Below, piece after piece: positions 35,546 through 42,825 of a stretch of 64,000 nucleotides of DNA. Both the position numbers and the translations under genes were made by a program. The stretch covers positions 216,604-280,603 of the forward strand of contig MGVE01000020.1 in the NCBI GenBank assembly GCA_001800315.1. Reading direction: 5' to 3'. Origin of the DNA: Elusimicrobia bacterium RIFOXYA2_FULL_47_53 (GTDB lineage Bacteria > Elusimicrobiota > Endomicrobiia > Endomicrobiales > XYA2-FULL-47-53). The notes beneath the pieces were generated by a model. It saw only the letters and a program-made list of their open reading frames with translations. It did no database searches and was not told the DNA's origin. How positions within the stretch are numbered: the stretch's first letter is position 1; the number at the start of each line of letters is the position of its first letter.

Positions 35546-35685
35546 TTTGTAAGACAAGATTGCCCCGTGGGCCGCAGTGCGACGAATAAGGAGCACGAGG
35601 TTTGCGGCGGGAGCGAGAAGTGAGCTCCCGGGCAACACTGGCTGGCAATAACAAAATGAATTTGTAAGACAAGATTGCCCCGTGG
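35546..35685 (+). repeat. Direct 25-bp repeat that duplicates the 5' end of tRNA-Gln
   Basis: The same 25 bases occur at 35546-35570 and 35661-35685, starting TTTGTAAGACAAGATTGCC. The second copy runs into the real tRNA; the first carries only the first ten bases of the tRNA (TGCCCCGTGG) and then unrelated sequence, including a GAGCTCCCGGGC stretch. This looks like a recombination or integration scar at a tRNA gene. Confidence 0.75.
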
Positions 35686-35746
35686 TGTAACGGTAACACA
35701 AGCGCCTCTGGAGCGCTATTTCAAGGTTCAAATCCTTGCGGGGCAG
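35676..35746 (+). tRNA. tRNA-Gln (anticodon CTG)
   Basis: A complete 71-nt cloverleaf. Acceptor stem TGCCCCG/CGGGGCA, D arm GTGT-AACGGTA-ACAC, anticodon arm AGCGC-CTCTGGA-GCGCT giving anticodon CTG (reads CAG), 4-nt variable loop, T arm CAAGG-TTCAAAT-CCTTG, discriminator G. No CCA is encoded. Confidence 0.95.
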
Positions 35747-35768
35747 CGTTTTTGCGAAGCAAAAACGC
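35747..35768 (+). terminator. Hairpin after tRNA-Gln
   Basis: A nearly perfect inverted repeat GCGTTTTTGC-GAA-GCAAAAACGC directly follows (and shares one base with) the tRNA 3' end. It probably ends or processes the tRNA transcript; the downstream T-run is lacking. From here to 35946 I see no gene. Confidence 0.6.
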
Positions 35769-35945
35769 AGAGCAATCGAGATTAGATAATAGAAATTCGA
35801 TTGCGGTCAACTCTCTATTATCAAATTTCGCCCGGTGTTTTTTCATCTGTGAGTCGAAGGATGGTTTTGATTTTAGCAGTAAGCTCGCTCAGTACAAGTG
35901 CCGGTATTGACAATCAGACGAAATACTGCTTGTTAAGGGATAAAT

Positions 35946-36239
35946 ATGTCGCCGAAAGAGAAAGTGCTGAATACAATACAACAGCATTCAAATGAAATAA
36001 AGACTTACGGAGTCAAAAAGGTGGGTATTTTCGGCTCTTTTGCAAGATTTACCCAGACGCCCAATAGCGATATTGACATTCTCGTTGAGTTTGAACGCGG
36101 AAGAAAAACATTTGATAACTATATGGACCTTAAGTTCTTTTTTGAAAAAATCTTTCGCCGGAAAGTGGATTTAGTGATAAAGGGCGCCTTGAAGCCGAGA
36201 ATCAAAAACCGGGTGCTTTCCGAAGTTAAATATGCGTGA
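35946..36239 (+). CDS. mntA: MNT-type nucleotidyltransferase antitoxin
   Basis: A 97-residue minimal nucleotidyltransferase with the core KVGIFGSFARFTQTPNSDIDILVEF, which has the GSF and DxD catalytic motifs. In MNT/HEPN systems this protein AMPylates and neutralises the HEPN toxin. Its stop overlaps the HEPN gene by 8 bp. It is the first gene of the accessory region beside tRNA-Gln. Confidence 0.9.
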   Translation: MSPKEKVLNTIQQHSNEIKTYGVKKVGIFGSFARFTQTPNSDIDILVEFERGRKTFDNYMDLKFFFEKIFRRKVDLVIKGALKPRIKNRVLSEVKYA

Positions 36240-36579
36240 TTATGAACTTTATCTTTATGACATTTTAGAAGCAGAAAAACGAATTGAGAAATACACCAAG
36301 GGCTTTACTCTCGCAAAACTGAATAAAAATCCTCTCGTGCTTGACGGTGTTGTCCGCAACCTTGAAATCATCGGTGAAGCCGTAAAGAATATCCCTCCCC
36401 AAGTAAAAGAAAAACATCCCGAAATTGAATGGAGAAAGATAGCCGGCTTGCGCGACATCCTCGCTCACGAGTATTTTGGCGTAGATGTGGAAGTAATCTG
36501 GGATATCGTAGAAAATAAGTTGCCTGATTTAAAGGTGCAGGTTAAACATATTTTAAAAATGAACGATCTGAAGGCGTAA
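36232..36579 (+). CDS. hepT: HEPN (DUF86) toxin of the MNT/HEPN pair
   Basis: A 115-residue HepT-type HEPN ribonuclease. The catalytic Rx4H motif is GLRDILAHEYFGV (about residues 77-89), and the family segment VVRNLEIIGEAVKNIPPQVK precedes it. The Tyr after the motif is the AMPylation site region in known HepT proteins. Paired with the overlapping nucleotidyltransferase gene it forms a complete type VII-like toxin-antitoxin module. Confidence 0.9.
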   Translation: MRDYELYLYDILEAEKRIEKYTKGFTLAKLNKNPLVLDGVVRNLEIIGEAVKNIPPQVKEKHPEIEWRKIAGLRDILAHEYFGVDVEVIWDIVENKLPDLKVQVKHILKMNDLKA

Positions 36580-36670
36580 AGTTTTGGGCATTTAGATTGG
36601 ATGATTTTTGCCGGTAGGAAATATGCTATAATCCCTTTGTAGCAGCTATTGGCATAAACGAAATATAGAG

Positions 36671-36818
36671 AGCGTAGTCCTGAGCTTGCCGAAGGGCGTA
36701 GTGGAATCATTGTGGTGAGCGAAGTCCTGAGTTTGCCGAAGGGCAAAGTCCTGAGCTTGCCGAAGGACGAAGTATCCTGAGCGATGGTGAGTATTGCCGA
36801 ACCAGAGTCGAAGGATGG
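36671..36818 (+). repeat. Cluster of degenerate dispersed repeats (CCTGAGCTTGCCGAAGG type)
   Basis: A 21-bp unit beginning AGTCCTGAGCTTGCCGAAGG occurs at 36676-36696, 36723-36743 (one change) and 36747-36767, with more decayed copies to about 36818. Each unit is imperfectly palindromic around the GAGCTTGCC core. Similar short repeats are scattered between genes in many bacterial genomes; here they fill the gap between the MNT/HEPN pair and the next antitoxin, where no gene is seen. Confidence 0.8.
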
Positions 36819-36863
36819 GGGTGTCAGATGGGATGGATTATTGTAGTAGTATAGGTTCAATTT

Positions 36864-36901
36864 AAGCCATATCGCTTATGGAGCGATGTGGTTTTTGTTT
36901 T
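36864..36901 (+). promoter_or_regulatory. TAAGCCAT hairpin followed by T-rich tract
   Basis: Arms 36864-36876 and 36882-36894 pair over 13 bp with two G-U pairs and a 5-nt loop, then GTTTTTTT follows. The left arm begins AAGCCAT, as in the hairpins at 42761 and 50495. It lies 73 bp before the antitoxin start, so it is either a terminator or a leader/operator element. Confidence 0.6.
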
Positions 36902-36973
36902 TTTGCAAATATGAAAGTTAATACCGAATTGCCTGTCCCCAATTCACATAACCAATCAAGGGAGATGATTAAC

Positions 36974-37222
36974 ATGGAGAAGAATGAAAAAGAATTGCTA
37001 AAATCTTACGAAAAGGGCGAGTGGCAAAGGGTAAGGGATTTCAATGGGAAAAAGAAGAAATATATGGAATATGCTGGCAATACATTGAAAAAAGATAAAA
37101 GATTGAATATAAGGATTTCTTCAAAATATCTTGAAGGGATACAAAGAGCCGCTATAAGGGAAGGGATTCCTTATCAAACGCTTGTTTCCAGTATAATTCA
37201 TAAATTCGTGCTGAATCATTAA
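36974..37222 (+). CDS. CopG/BrnA-like orphan antitoxin
   Basis: An 82-residue protein. The N-terminus (EKELLKSYEKGEWQRVRDF) and the C-terminal ribbon-helix-helix-like part (RLNIRISSKYLEGIQRAAIREGIPYQTLVSSIIHKFV) match CopG-type antitoxins that pair with BrnT/RelE-like toxins. No toxin frame is visible beside it, so it is an orphan or anti-addiction copy. ATG 36974 was chosen for its GGGAG site at the right distance; an ATG at 36965 is too close to it. Confidence 0.75.
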   Translation: MEKNEKELLKSYEKGEWQRVRDFNGKKKKYMEYAGNTLKKDKRLNIRISSKYLEGIQRAAIREGIPYQTLVSSIIHKFVLNH

Positions 37223-37270
37223 ATGTGACATATGTAACCGTGAGCAGGATGGTCAATGACAGTAATCCCA

Positions 37271-37291
37271 ATGTTAAATGTAAAGACCCCA
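37271..37291 (+). repeat. Left copy of a 21-bp inverted repeat
   Basis: Begins ATGTTAAATGTAAAGACC. Its reverse complement is found at 39363-39383 with 20 of 21 positions identical. The left copy ends exactly where homology to the HigB toxin C-terminus begins, so it marks a recombination boundary. Confidence 0.8.
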
Positions 37292-37399
37292 ATATTCCTT
37301 GTTATATTGCTCATAGGCGGGGATAAAAATACGCAGGATAAGGATATTAGGAAGGCCTTGGAGTATTGGGAGGACTACCATGAACAAAAGAAAATTTAG
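37271..37399 (+). pseudogene. Truncated HigB/RelE-type toxin (C-terminal remnant)
   Basis: From about 37292 the frame reads IFLVILLIGGDKNTQDKDIR then KALEYWEDYHEQKKI and stops at 37399. This is the C-terminus of the phage-derived Gp49-like HigB toxin family (GGDKxTQDxDI motif). The N-terminal two thirds are gone; the frame is fused at the left inverted-repeat copy to six unrelated codons from ATG 37271. It overlaps the antitoxin start, the normal arrangement of this toxin-antitoxin type. Confidence 0.75.
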
Positions 37400-37685
37400 A
37401 ACACTGGAAGAAGTTGAAATTGAATATTTTACCAAGCATCCTAATGAGGTCAAGCAATATCTCAGGGTTGCCATGGAAGAGTATGAGAAAGACGGCGATG
37501 AAAAGGCATTTCTTGCTTCACTTGCGGTTGTTGCAAAGGTAAGGGGCGGATTTTCGAAGCTGTCCAGAGAGGTCGGGTTAAACAGGGAGCACTTGTACAG
37601 GGCATTATCCAGGAAGGGTGATCCTAAGTTCTCAACTGTGATGAATATTCTTCGTTCTCTTGGGGTGAGCCTGAAGGTTGCCTAA
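37380..37685 (+). CDS. HigA-like addiction-module antitoxin
   Basis: A 101-residue antitoxin with the family pattern FLASLAVVAKVRGGFSKLSR and the helix-turn-helix EVGLNREHLYRALSRKGDPKFSTVMNILRSLGV. It is the DNA-binding partner of the HigB-type toxin whose remnant overlaps its start, so the toxin is dead while the antitoxin remains intact. From its stop to 37890 I see no gene, only AT-rich DNA with words such as CTGTCCCCTATAA and GGCCCCAATATCGC. Confidence 0.88.
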   Translation: MNKRKFRTLEEVEIEYFTKHPNEVKQYLRVAMEEYEKDGDEKAFLASLAVVAKVRGGFSKLSREVGLNREHLYRALSRKGDPKFSTVMNILRSLGVSLKVA

Positions 37686-37889
37686 CGAACCGGGGCGTTT
37701 ACATTGTTTGCAATATAGGTCGATTGCACCCAGCCAGTTTCGCATTAACTGACTCTGTCCCCTATAACCTTTAAACAAGGGAAAACAATATTAAGTTAAT
37801 TAGTTAATTTCGTCCCCAAGGACATTTAAAGACCTGGCCCCAATATCGCATTAACCACTTCTTCATGAGATTAAACTTTTGGAGGAATT

Positions 37890-39347
37890 ATGACAGACTT
37901 TTCATGTTTTGCCGCTAAACCTGAATTTGCAATAAGGGTTGTTTTTCCAGAAGAAAAGGAACACGCATATAGAAATAGGTTTGAACGGGACAGGGATCGC
38001 ATATTGTATTCGAAGGGGTTCAGAAGATTAAGTGGTAAAACACAGATATTTATAACTGGTTATGATGACCATGCGCGAAATAGATTAACTCATACACTTG
38101 AGGTTGTTCAGTTATCGAAAACAATTTCAAAACAAATAGGTCTTAATGTTGAGCTTACAGAAGCTATTGCATATGCTCACGATATTGGACACACTCCTTT
38201 TGGACATGCAGGTGAGAGCATTCTTAATTCGATTTTAAACGGATGTATTATAATCAAAGATTTTAATAAGGGTATGGATGATGAACAAAAGGGATTTAAA
38301 CATAATTGGCAGGGAGTGAGAAGATTAATTGACTTAGAAACATATAGCAATAAATATTATGGTTTAAATCTTACCGATCATACTTTGTGGGGTATTCTTC
38401 ATCATACAAATTTGGAGTGGAAGCAATGCGGTAAAATAATTGAGGAAAATGGAAGGCGAAATTGCGGATTATTGCATGAAATGAAAGTATGTCTAAATGA
38501 TCGGCTAAAATTAGATTTTTATAATCGCTATGCCGGATTAATCGGTAATTCTGCTTTCACAATCGAGGCTCAAGTAGTTTCTTGGGCAGATGAAATCTCA
38601 CAGCGACACCATGATTTAGAAGATGGTTTAAATAGTAAAATAATAAATGAAAAAGAGTGTATTGATAAAATAATTAGATATTTCGCCAAATTCTTTTCTG
38701 TGGAAGAATTGCAGGAAATAGCTATTCTTCAGAATGAATACAAGGAGTGGAGAAATACGGAAAATTATGCAATCCATAAAATGTCTACACTTATTATAAA
38801 TACATTGGTAAATAAATTGATTCAGAACACCAAGAATAATCTAAAAAGTCTTAAAACAAAATATAAAATAAACAGCCAGAATGATTTTTACTCTAAAAAA
38901 GATGAAATAATAAATTGTGAAAATAATTGGGGTAGCATTGTAAGCTATGACGCCGAGTTTGGTAGTTGTCACGATACATTAAAAAACTATTTAAAGAGAA
39001 GGATATTGAATTCGTTTAAAACGCAAAGTATGGATGGTAAAGCAACTCATATTATAATAAAGCTTTTTAAAGCCTATGTAACCAATCCGCAGCAGTTGCC
39101 TGACAGAACTATACGAACTTTGTTTTCAAATTATTACAGGAATAAAAACCAAATAAAAAAAGTAAAAACTGTATGGTCTAAACATGGAATTGGCTATTGG
39201 AGAGATAAGCTTGAGAAAATGCATTATACAGATGATACTTCAGAATATAAAGCCGCAGTTTTAAGAACAATCTGTGATTTTGTAAGTAGCATGACTGATT
39301 CATTCGCCAACAAACAATACAAGCTTTTATATAATGTAACAGAATGA
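37890..39347 (+). CDS. HD-domain dNTP triphosphohydrolase (dGTPase)
   Basis: A 485-residue Dgt-family enzyme that cuts dNTPs to nucleoside and triphosphate. The HD motif set is complete: RNRLTHTLEVVQLSKTISK (first His), AYAHDIGHTPFGHAGE (His-Asp and helix), and FTIEAQVVSWADEISQRHHD (last Asp). Codon use is strongly AT-rich compared with neighbours, with many ATA/AAA/AAT codons, and the gene lies in the toxin-antitoxin island between copies of an inverted repeat, so it was probably acquired by transfer. dGTPases of this kind can act in phage defence, which fits the context. A ribosome site TGGAGGAAT precedes the ATG. Confidence 0.9.
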   Translation: MTDFSCFAAKPEFAIRVVFPEEKEHAYRNRFERDRDRILYSKGFRRLSGKTQIFITGYDDHARNRLTHTLEVVQLSKTISKQIGLNVELTEAIAYAHDIGHTPFGHAGESILNSILNGCIIIKDFNKGMDDEQKGFKHNWQGVRRLIDLETYSNKYYGLNLTDHTLWGILHHTNLEWKQCGKIIEENGRRNCGLLHEMKVCLNDRLKLDFYNRYAGLIGNSAFTIEAQVVSWADEISQRHHDLEDGLNSKIINEKECIDKIIRYFAKFFSVEELQEIAILQNEYKEWRNTENYAIHKMSTLIINTLVNKLIQNTKNNLKSLKTKYKINSQNDFYSKKDEIINCENNWGSIVSYDAEFGSCHDTLKNYLKRRILNSFKTQSMDGKATHIIIKLFKAYVTNPQQLPDRTIRTLFSNYYRNKNQIKKVKTVWSKHGIGYWRDKLEKMHYTDDTSEYKAAVLRTICDFVSSMTDSFANKQYKLLYNVTE

Positions 39348-39362
39348 ATATTTAGGAGCAAA

Positions 39363-39383
39363 TGGGGTCTTTATATTTAACAT
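39363..39383 (+). repeat. Right copy of the 21-bp inverted repeat
   Basis: Begins TGGGGTCTTTATATTTAAC and is the reverse complement of 37271-37291 except one base. It lies 15 bp after the dGTPase stop. The two copies enclose the higB remnant, higA and the dGTPase (2.1 kb). No transposase is present between them. Confidence 0.8.
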
Positions 39384-39445
39384 ATTGCGCGAATGCGACG
39401 ATTTCAATAAATTCGCAAAAAACCATAAATTTTTGCTGTACATTT

Positions 39446-39472
39446 GAATTCCGGTGACACGATACTTAATTC
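39446..39472 (+). repeat. GAATT...AATTC-bounded 27-bp sequence
   Basis: GAATTCCGGTGACACGATAC continues to TTAATTC; the ends are mirror complementary. From memory, similar words accompany IS200-like/REP transposases in other genomes. No transposase frame is present here, so it may be the scar of one. Confidence 0.4.
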
Positions 39473-39513
39473 TCGTTGGAGTTGTTAGCTATGCCTGAAG
39501 GCAAATCAAAATT

Positions 39514-40050
39514 ATGAAATATGCGGCGCTGCTGAATGCTCTTGATGAGATTCGAAATAAGTGCCACTCAGTTTAAGATCCAATCCCCTTTGTCATTCTT
39601 GGTTCAGTTATGGAGTATTATATACAAGAAAATCTCTCGGATTTGGATGTTCATTATGTTGACAAAAAAACGCGTCATAATATACAAGCAAGCTTTAATG
39701 AGTTTATTAAGCAAATTATAATGCCTGCACTGTCACTTCGGGATAGTAAAGAATTCAGTGGAACAAGCTGTAAGCAAAAACTCGCTGGATTATTGCAAAG
39801 AACGCTTCGTTCTAGAATTACATCTTTGCTTAATAATCATAGTATCAACTTTGATCCAGTATGGATAGGTGAATTCGTTAAAAAACGTAACCATGCGGCG
39901 CATGGTAATTATTCTTATGAGTCAAAAGATTACATGATATTAGCAAGGATGATCTCATTATTGGATATCGTTATCATGAAGGAACTCGGGTATAAGGGAG
40001 AATATATTGACTGGTCAAAAAGTCCTCCGGAAGAAATAATTCTCAGCTGA
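39514..40050 (+). pseudogene. HEPN-domain protein gene interrupted by an in-frame stop
   Basis: The frame from ATG 39514 reads MKYAALLNALDEIRNKCHSV, hits TAA at 39574-39576, then continues without a break through DPIPFVILGSVMEYYIQENL to 40050. The last 146 residues can start at ATG 39610, but no ribosome site precedes it. The HEPN signature is KKRNHAAHGNYSYES, an Rx4H motif as in ApeA/RiboL-PSP-type HEPN proteins. So this is most likely a HEPN RNase gene with a nonsense mutation, at the right end of the island; a shortened working protein from 39610 is possible. Confidence 0.6.
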
Positions 40051-40123
40051 GGATATCTCTGGCACTCAAGAAAGTATCAAAATTCTTAATAAAGAGTGAC
40101 CTTCCCTCCGTAAGTTGTACCTC

Positions 40124-40152
40124 TTGAAAGTAGAATCTGAAAGTGATAAACT
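40124..40152 (+). promoter_or_regulatory. Promoter candidate
   Basis: TTGAAA (40124-40129), 17-bp spacer, TAAACT (40147-40152), 19 bp before the ATG at 40172, with GCGAGGAT as ribosome site between. Confidence 0.5.
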
Positions 40153-40171
40153 ACCCCAAAGCGAGGATAAT

Positions 40172-40804
40172 ATGAAAAAAATAGCGGCTGTTTTGGTTTT
40201 ATGCGCGGTGGGCGCGGCGGTTTGTATTCAGCCGGCGCGGGCGGAGCTTGACGAGAAAAAAAGTTCCTACACAGGCAAAGAAGTGGAGATGATATTAAAC
40301 TCAAGGAAGATATTTTCGGACAATCTTACCTGGGAGAGGGTTTACGCGCTTAAAACCATCGCCGGAGCCTACGATATAGACAAAGTTTTAGAAAGGCTTA
40401 ACAGAAGCCAGGATGATATAGCCAATATTTTCAGGCCCTATTACGGCGACAATACGGCCGATCAGTTGGCGAATTTGCTCAAGAGGCGCGTCCAACTGGT
40501 AGCGGATTACGCGAACATTGTCAGAGGCGGCGGGTTTAAAAGCGATGTTCAGTCTAAAATGGACGAAAACGCGGAATTAACCGGGGATTTGTTGAGCCGG
40601 GCCAACATGTATTGGGCAAAATCGGAGATTTCGGCGGCCCTGAAGAGTTATAACGCGCGCTTTGAGATTGAAATAGACCTGCAGAGCAACTCCGTGGGGG
40701 CTATAGATGCCGCGGCATTTGACGCTACCTCGGCCCAGGCTTCAAGCGTGGCTGACTTGTTTGCAACAGGAATAATAAAACACCATCCCAATAAATTCTG
40801 GTAA
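40172..40804 (+). CDS. Exported protein of unknown function
   Basis: A 210-residue protein with a clear signal peptide (KKIAAVLVLCAVGAAVCIQPARA, cleavage after ARA). The mature part is mostly helical and charged, for example KEVEMILNSRKIFSDNLTWE and NTADQLANLLKRRVQLVADY, with no cysteine pairs or repeats. I recognise no family. The upstream ATG at 40115 is in frame but lacks a signal sequence at that point. Codon use is back to the chromosomal norm, so the accessory island ends before this gene. The neighbour ygiQ is convergent with no gap. Confidence 0.7.
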   Translation: MKKIAAVLVLCAVGAAVCIQPARAELDEKKSSYTGKEVEMILNSRKIFSDNLTWERVYALKTIAGAYDIDKVLERLNRSQDDIANIFRPYYGDNTADQLANLLKRRVQLVADYANIVRGGGFKSDVQSKMDENAELTGDLLSRANMYWAKSEISAALKSYNARFEIEIDLQSNSVGAIDAAAFDATSAQASSVADLFATGIIKHHPNKFW

Positions 40805-42496
40805 TCAGCGGCCGCCGCGCCTGAAGGCCGGCCCTCTTATCACATCTTTCTGTTTCTGCTTGCCGTTATCAAATCTTTCCACGAATATTTTTCTTCCTTC
40901 CGTGTCGGTTCCGCAGTGATACATAGCGGTTGACAAGGCCATGGGGGTGGGCGCGAAGATCTGAACCTGCTCGGGTCTGGCTCTCATTCCGCCTTTGAAA
41001 AAATCCCTTAGCTTGAACATGTGCGCCATGGTGCATCCGGGATGCGCCGCTATAAGGTAATATGTAAGAAAATAACTCCTGCCGAGTTTTCTGCATTCCT
41101 CGTCAAACATTGATTTGAAAGCGAGCAGTGGTTTTGTGCCGGGTTTGTTCATAAGCGACAGGACATAGTTGTCGTAATGTTCCGGAGCCACCTTTAGCTG
41201 GCCCGAGGTGTGATTTTTTACTATCTGGGCCAGGTAAGCTTTGCCGTGAGCGCGGTCGGCAACCACCATGTCGTGCCTCAGGCCGCTGGAAATAAAAACT
41301 TTTTTTACTCGCGGAATCTGAAGTATCCTGTTGTAGAGCTTTATCTGTTCGGCGTGCCCGAATTTTAGTTTTTCGCAGGGCTGGGGGAAAAGGCATTTTT
41401 TGTCCCGGCAGGGCGTGCCGCCTTTGAGGCATTCCGAGGCGTACATGTTGGCCGTCGGCCCGCCGACATCGCTGATTATCCCGTTAAAGCCCGGCATAGC
41501 CGCTATTTTTTCAGCCTCTCTAATTATTGATTCTTCGCTCCGTGACACGATTTTCCTGCCCTGGTGCGGCGCAATGGAACAGAAACTGCACTGGCCGTAG
41601 CAGCCGATATGGGATGTCAGGGAATATTTTATGGTTTCAAGCGCGCGTATCTCGCCTTTGTTTTTGTAGTAGGGGTGCGCGTCCCTTTCAAAATCCAAAT
41701 CAAAAATCTCGTCTAATTCCGCGGTAGTGGGGGCCGGATGAGGCGGGCGGTGTATCAGGTATCTCTCGCCGTGCTTCTGGCAGAACCCCTTTGCCGTATC
41801 GTCGCAGTTTTTATAAAACTTCAGAAACATTTCCATGAAAACCGGCTTGCTGTCCCTTGAGGACTCATAAGACGGCAGTTCCAGGAGTTCCGGATCCGCG
41901 GAATCGGAGATGTAACAGAGGCCGCGGATATTTTTCCACTCGCTGCCCGAGCGCAGGGCCCGGGCGAGTTCAAGCGTTGATTTCTCGGCCATGCCGAAGG
42001 CCAGTATATCGGCTTTTGAGTCAAAAAGTATGGAGCGCCTTACGGAATTGTCCCAGTAGTCGTAGTGAGCTATGCGCCTGAGGCTCGCTTCCAGGCCGCC
42101 GAGGACTATTGGTTTTGAATTCTTAAAGTGGTGTTTTATCAGGTTGGTGTATGTAATCAGCGCGCGGTCGGGCCTTTTGTTTACTCCGCCGGGGGTGTAA
42201 TCGTCCTGCTTGCGCCATTTTTTAAGGGAAGTGTGGTTCGCGACCATAGAGTCAATACAGCCGCCGGTGACGCCCCAGAAAAGCTTAGGCTCGCCGAGCC
42301 GGCCTATGTCGGATTTGTTTTCCGTTGAAGGCTGGCCGATAATGGCGACATTAAACCCGTGCTTGGCGAGGTATTTGCCTATAACGGCAACGCCTATGTG
42401 GGGGCTGTCTATATAAGCGTCGGAAGTGACGAGTATTATATCCGGCGCGTCCCAGCCGAGTTTCTCAATTTCAAGTTTTGTGGTTGGAAGAAAAAT
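40805..42496 (-). CDS. ygiQ: YgiQ family radical SAM protein, apparent ATT start
   Basis: A YgiQ-type radical SAM protein of 563 residues if translation starts at ATT 42496-42494. The N-terminal domain then reads IFLPTTKLEIEKLGWDAPDI and IILVTSDAYIDSPHIGVAVIG, matching the family MFLPTT start exactly. AGGAGG (42507-42502) lies 5 nt before the ATT. No ATG, GTG or TTG occurs in frame until ATG 42247, which would remove 83 conserved residues. Other motifs: YTPGGVNKRPDRA, the radical SAM cluster HIGCYGQCSFCSI, and LTYYLIAAHPGC. Function of the family is unknown. A TATAAT box lies just upstream (about 42533-42528). Confidence 0.88.
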   Translation of the reverse strand: MFLPTTKLEIEKLGWDAPDIILVTSDAYIDSPHIGVAVIGKYLAKHGFNVAIIGQPSTENKSDIGRLGEPKLFWGVTGGCIDSMVANHTSLKKWRKQDDYTPGGVNKRPDRALITYTNLIKHHFKNSKPIVLGGLEASLRRIAHYDYWDNSVRRSILFDSKADILAFGMAEKSTLELARALRSGSEWKNIRGLCYISDSADPELLELPSYESSRDSKPVFMEMFLKFYKNCDDTAKGFCQKHGERYLIHRPPHPAPTTAELDEIFDLDFERDAHPYYKNKGEIRALETIKYSLTSHIGCYGQCSFCSIAPHQGRKIVSRSEESIIREAEKIAAMPGFNGIISDVGGPTANMYASECLKGGTPCRDKKCLFPQPCEKLKFGHAEQIKLYNRILQIPRVKKVFISSGLRHDMVVADRAHGKAYLAQIVKNHTSGQLKVAPEHYDNYVLSLMNKPGTKPLLAFKSMFDEECRKLGRSYFLTYYLIAAHPGCTMAHMFKLRDFFKGGMRARPEQVQIFAPTPMALSTAMYHCGTDTEGRKIFVERFDNGKQKQKDVIRGPAFRRGGR

Positions 42497-42606
42497 GTGG
42501 CCCTCCTGTCGGGCAAAAGCTCTTCCGGCATTATAGCAAATTCAACTAAGAATCAAAATTGAAGCGCGAATAATTGGCGCAGCGGAGATTAACTCGCCCG
42601 GAAATA

Positions 42607-42794
42607 TGATATAATAGGCGTCAAATCCATGTCATGTTCTGCCCAGGAAAGCGGGGCCCGGGTGTTTTTTCATTAAGCGGCCCTTAAGCAACGGGCAGCG
42701 GCGCAAAAAATATATTTATGAAAAAAACGGTGGAAAAAATAAATAATTAGGCTATACTTAAGCCATACTGCTTAAAGCAGGGTGGCTTTTTTTT
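42607..42794 (+). promoter_or_regulatory. Promoter and structured leader ahead of the giant GH94 gene
   Basis: An extended -10 (TGATATAAT, 42607-42615) starts a leader of about 200 nt. Within it CTGCCC (about 42640-42645) can pair with GGGCAG further on (about 42694-42699), enclosing GC-rich stems such as GGGGCCCGGG. The leader ends in a hairpin (42761-42771 with 42777-42787, one mismatch) followed by eight T, a terminator-like element, 31 nt before the ATG-proximal ribosome site. A second -10 (TATACT, 42753-42758) abuts the hairpin. The layout fits an attenuator or riboswitch, but I match no known class. Confidence 0.45.
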
Positions 42795-42825
42795 ACGAAT
42801 AAATATACCTGAGAGGAGAAACAAG

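Noticed and set aside
36671..36818. CRISPR array
   Set aside because: The units are spaced irregularly (4-30 bp), differ in sequence and lack unique spacers of constant length; no cas genes occur.
37680..39493. Integron cassette attC site (GCCTAAC after higA, GTTAGCT after the dGTPase)
   Set aside because: GTTAGCT breaks the GTTRRRY rule, no folded attC with paired inner cores is seen, and no integrase is present.
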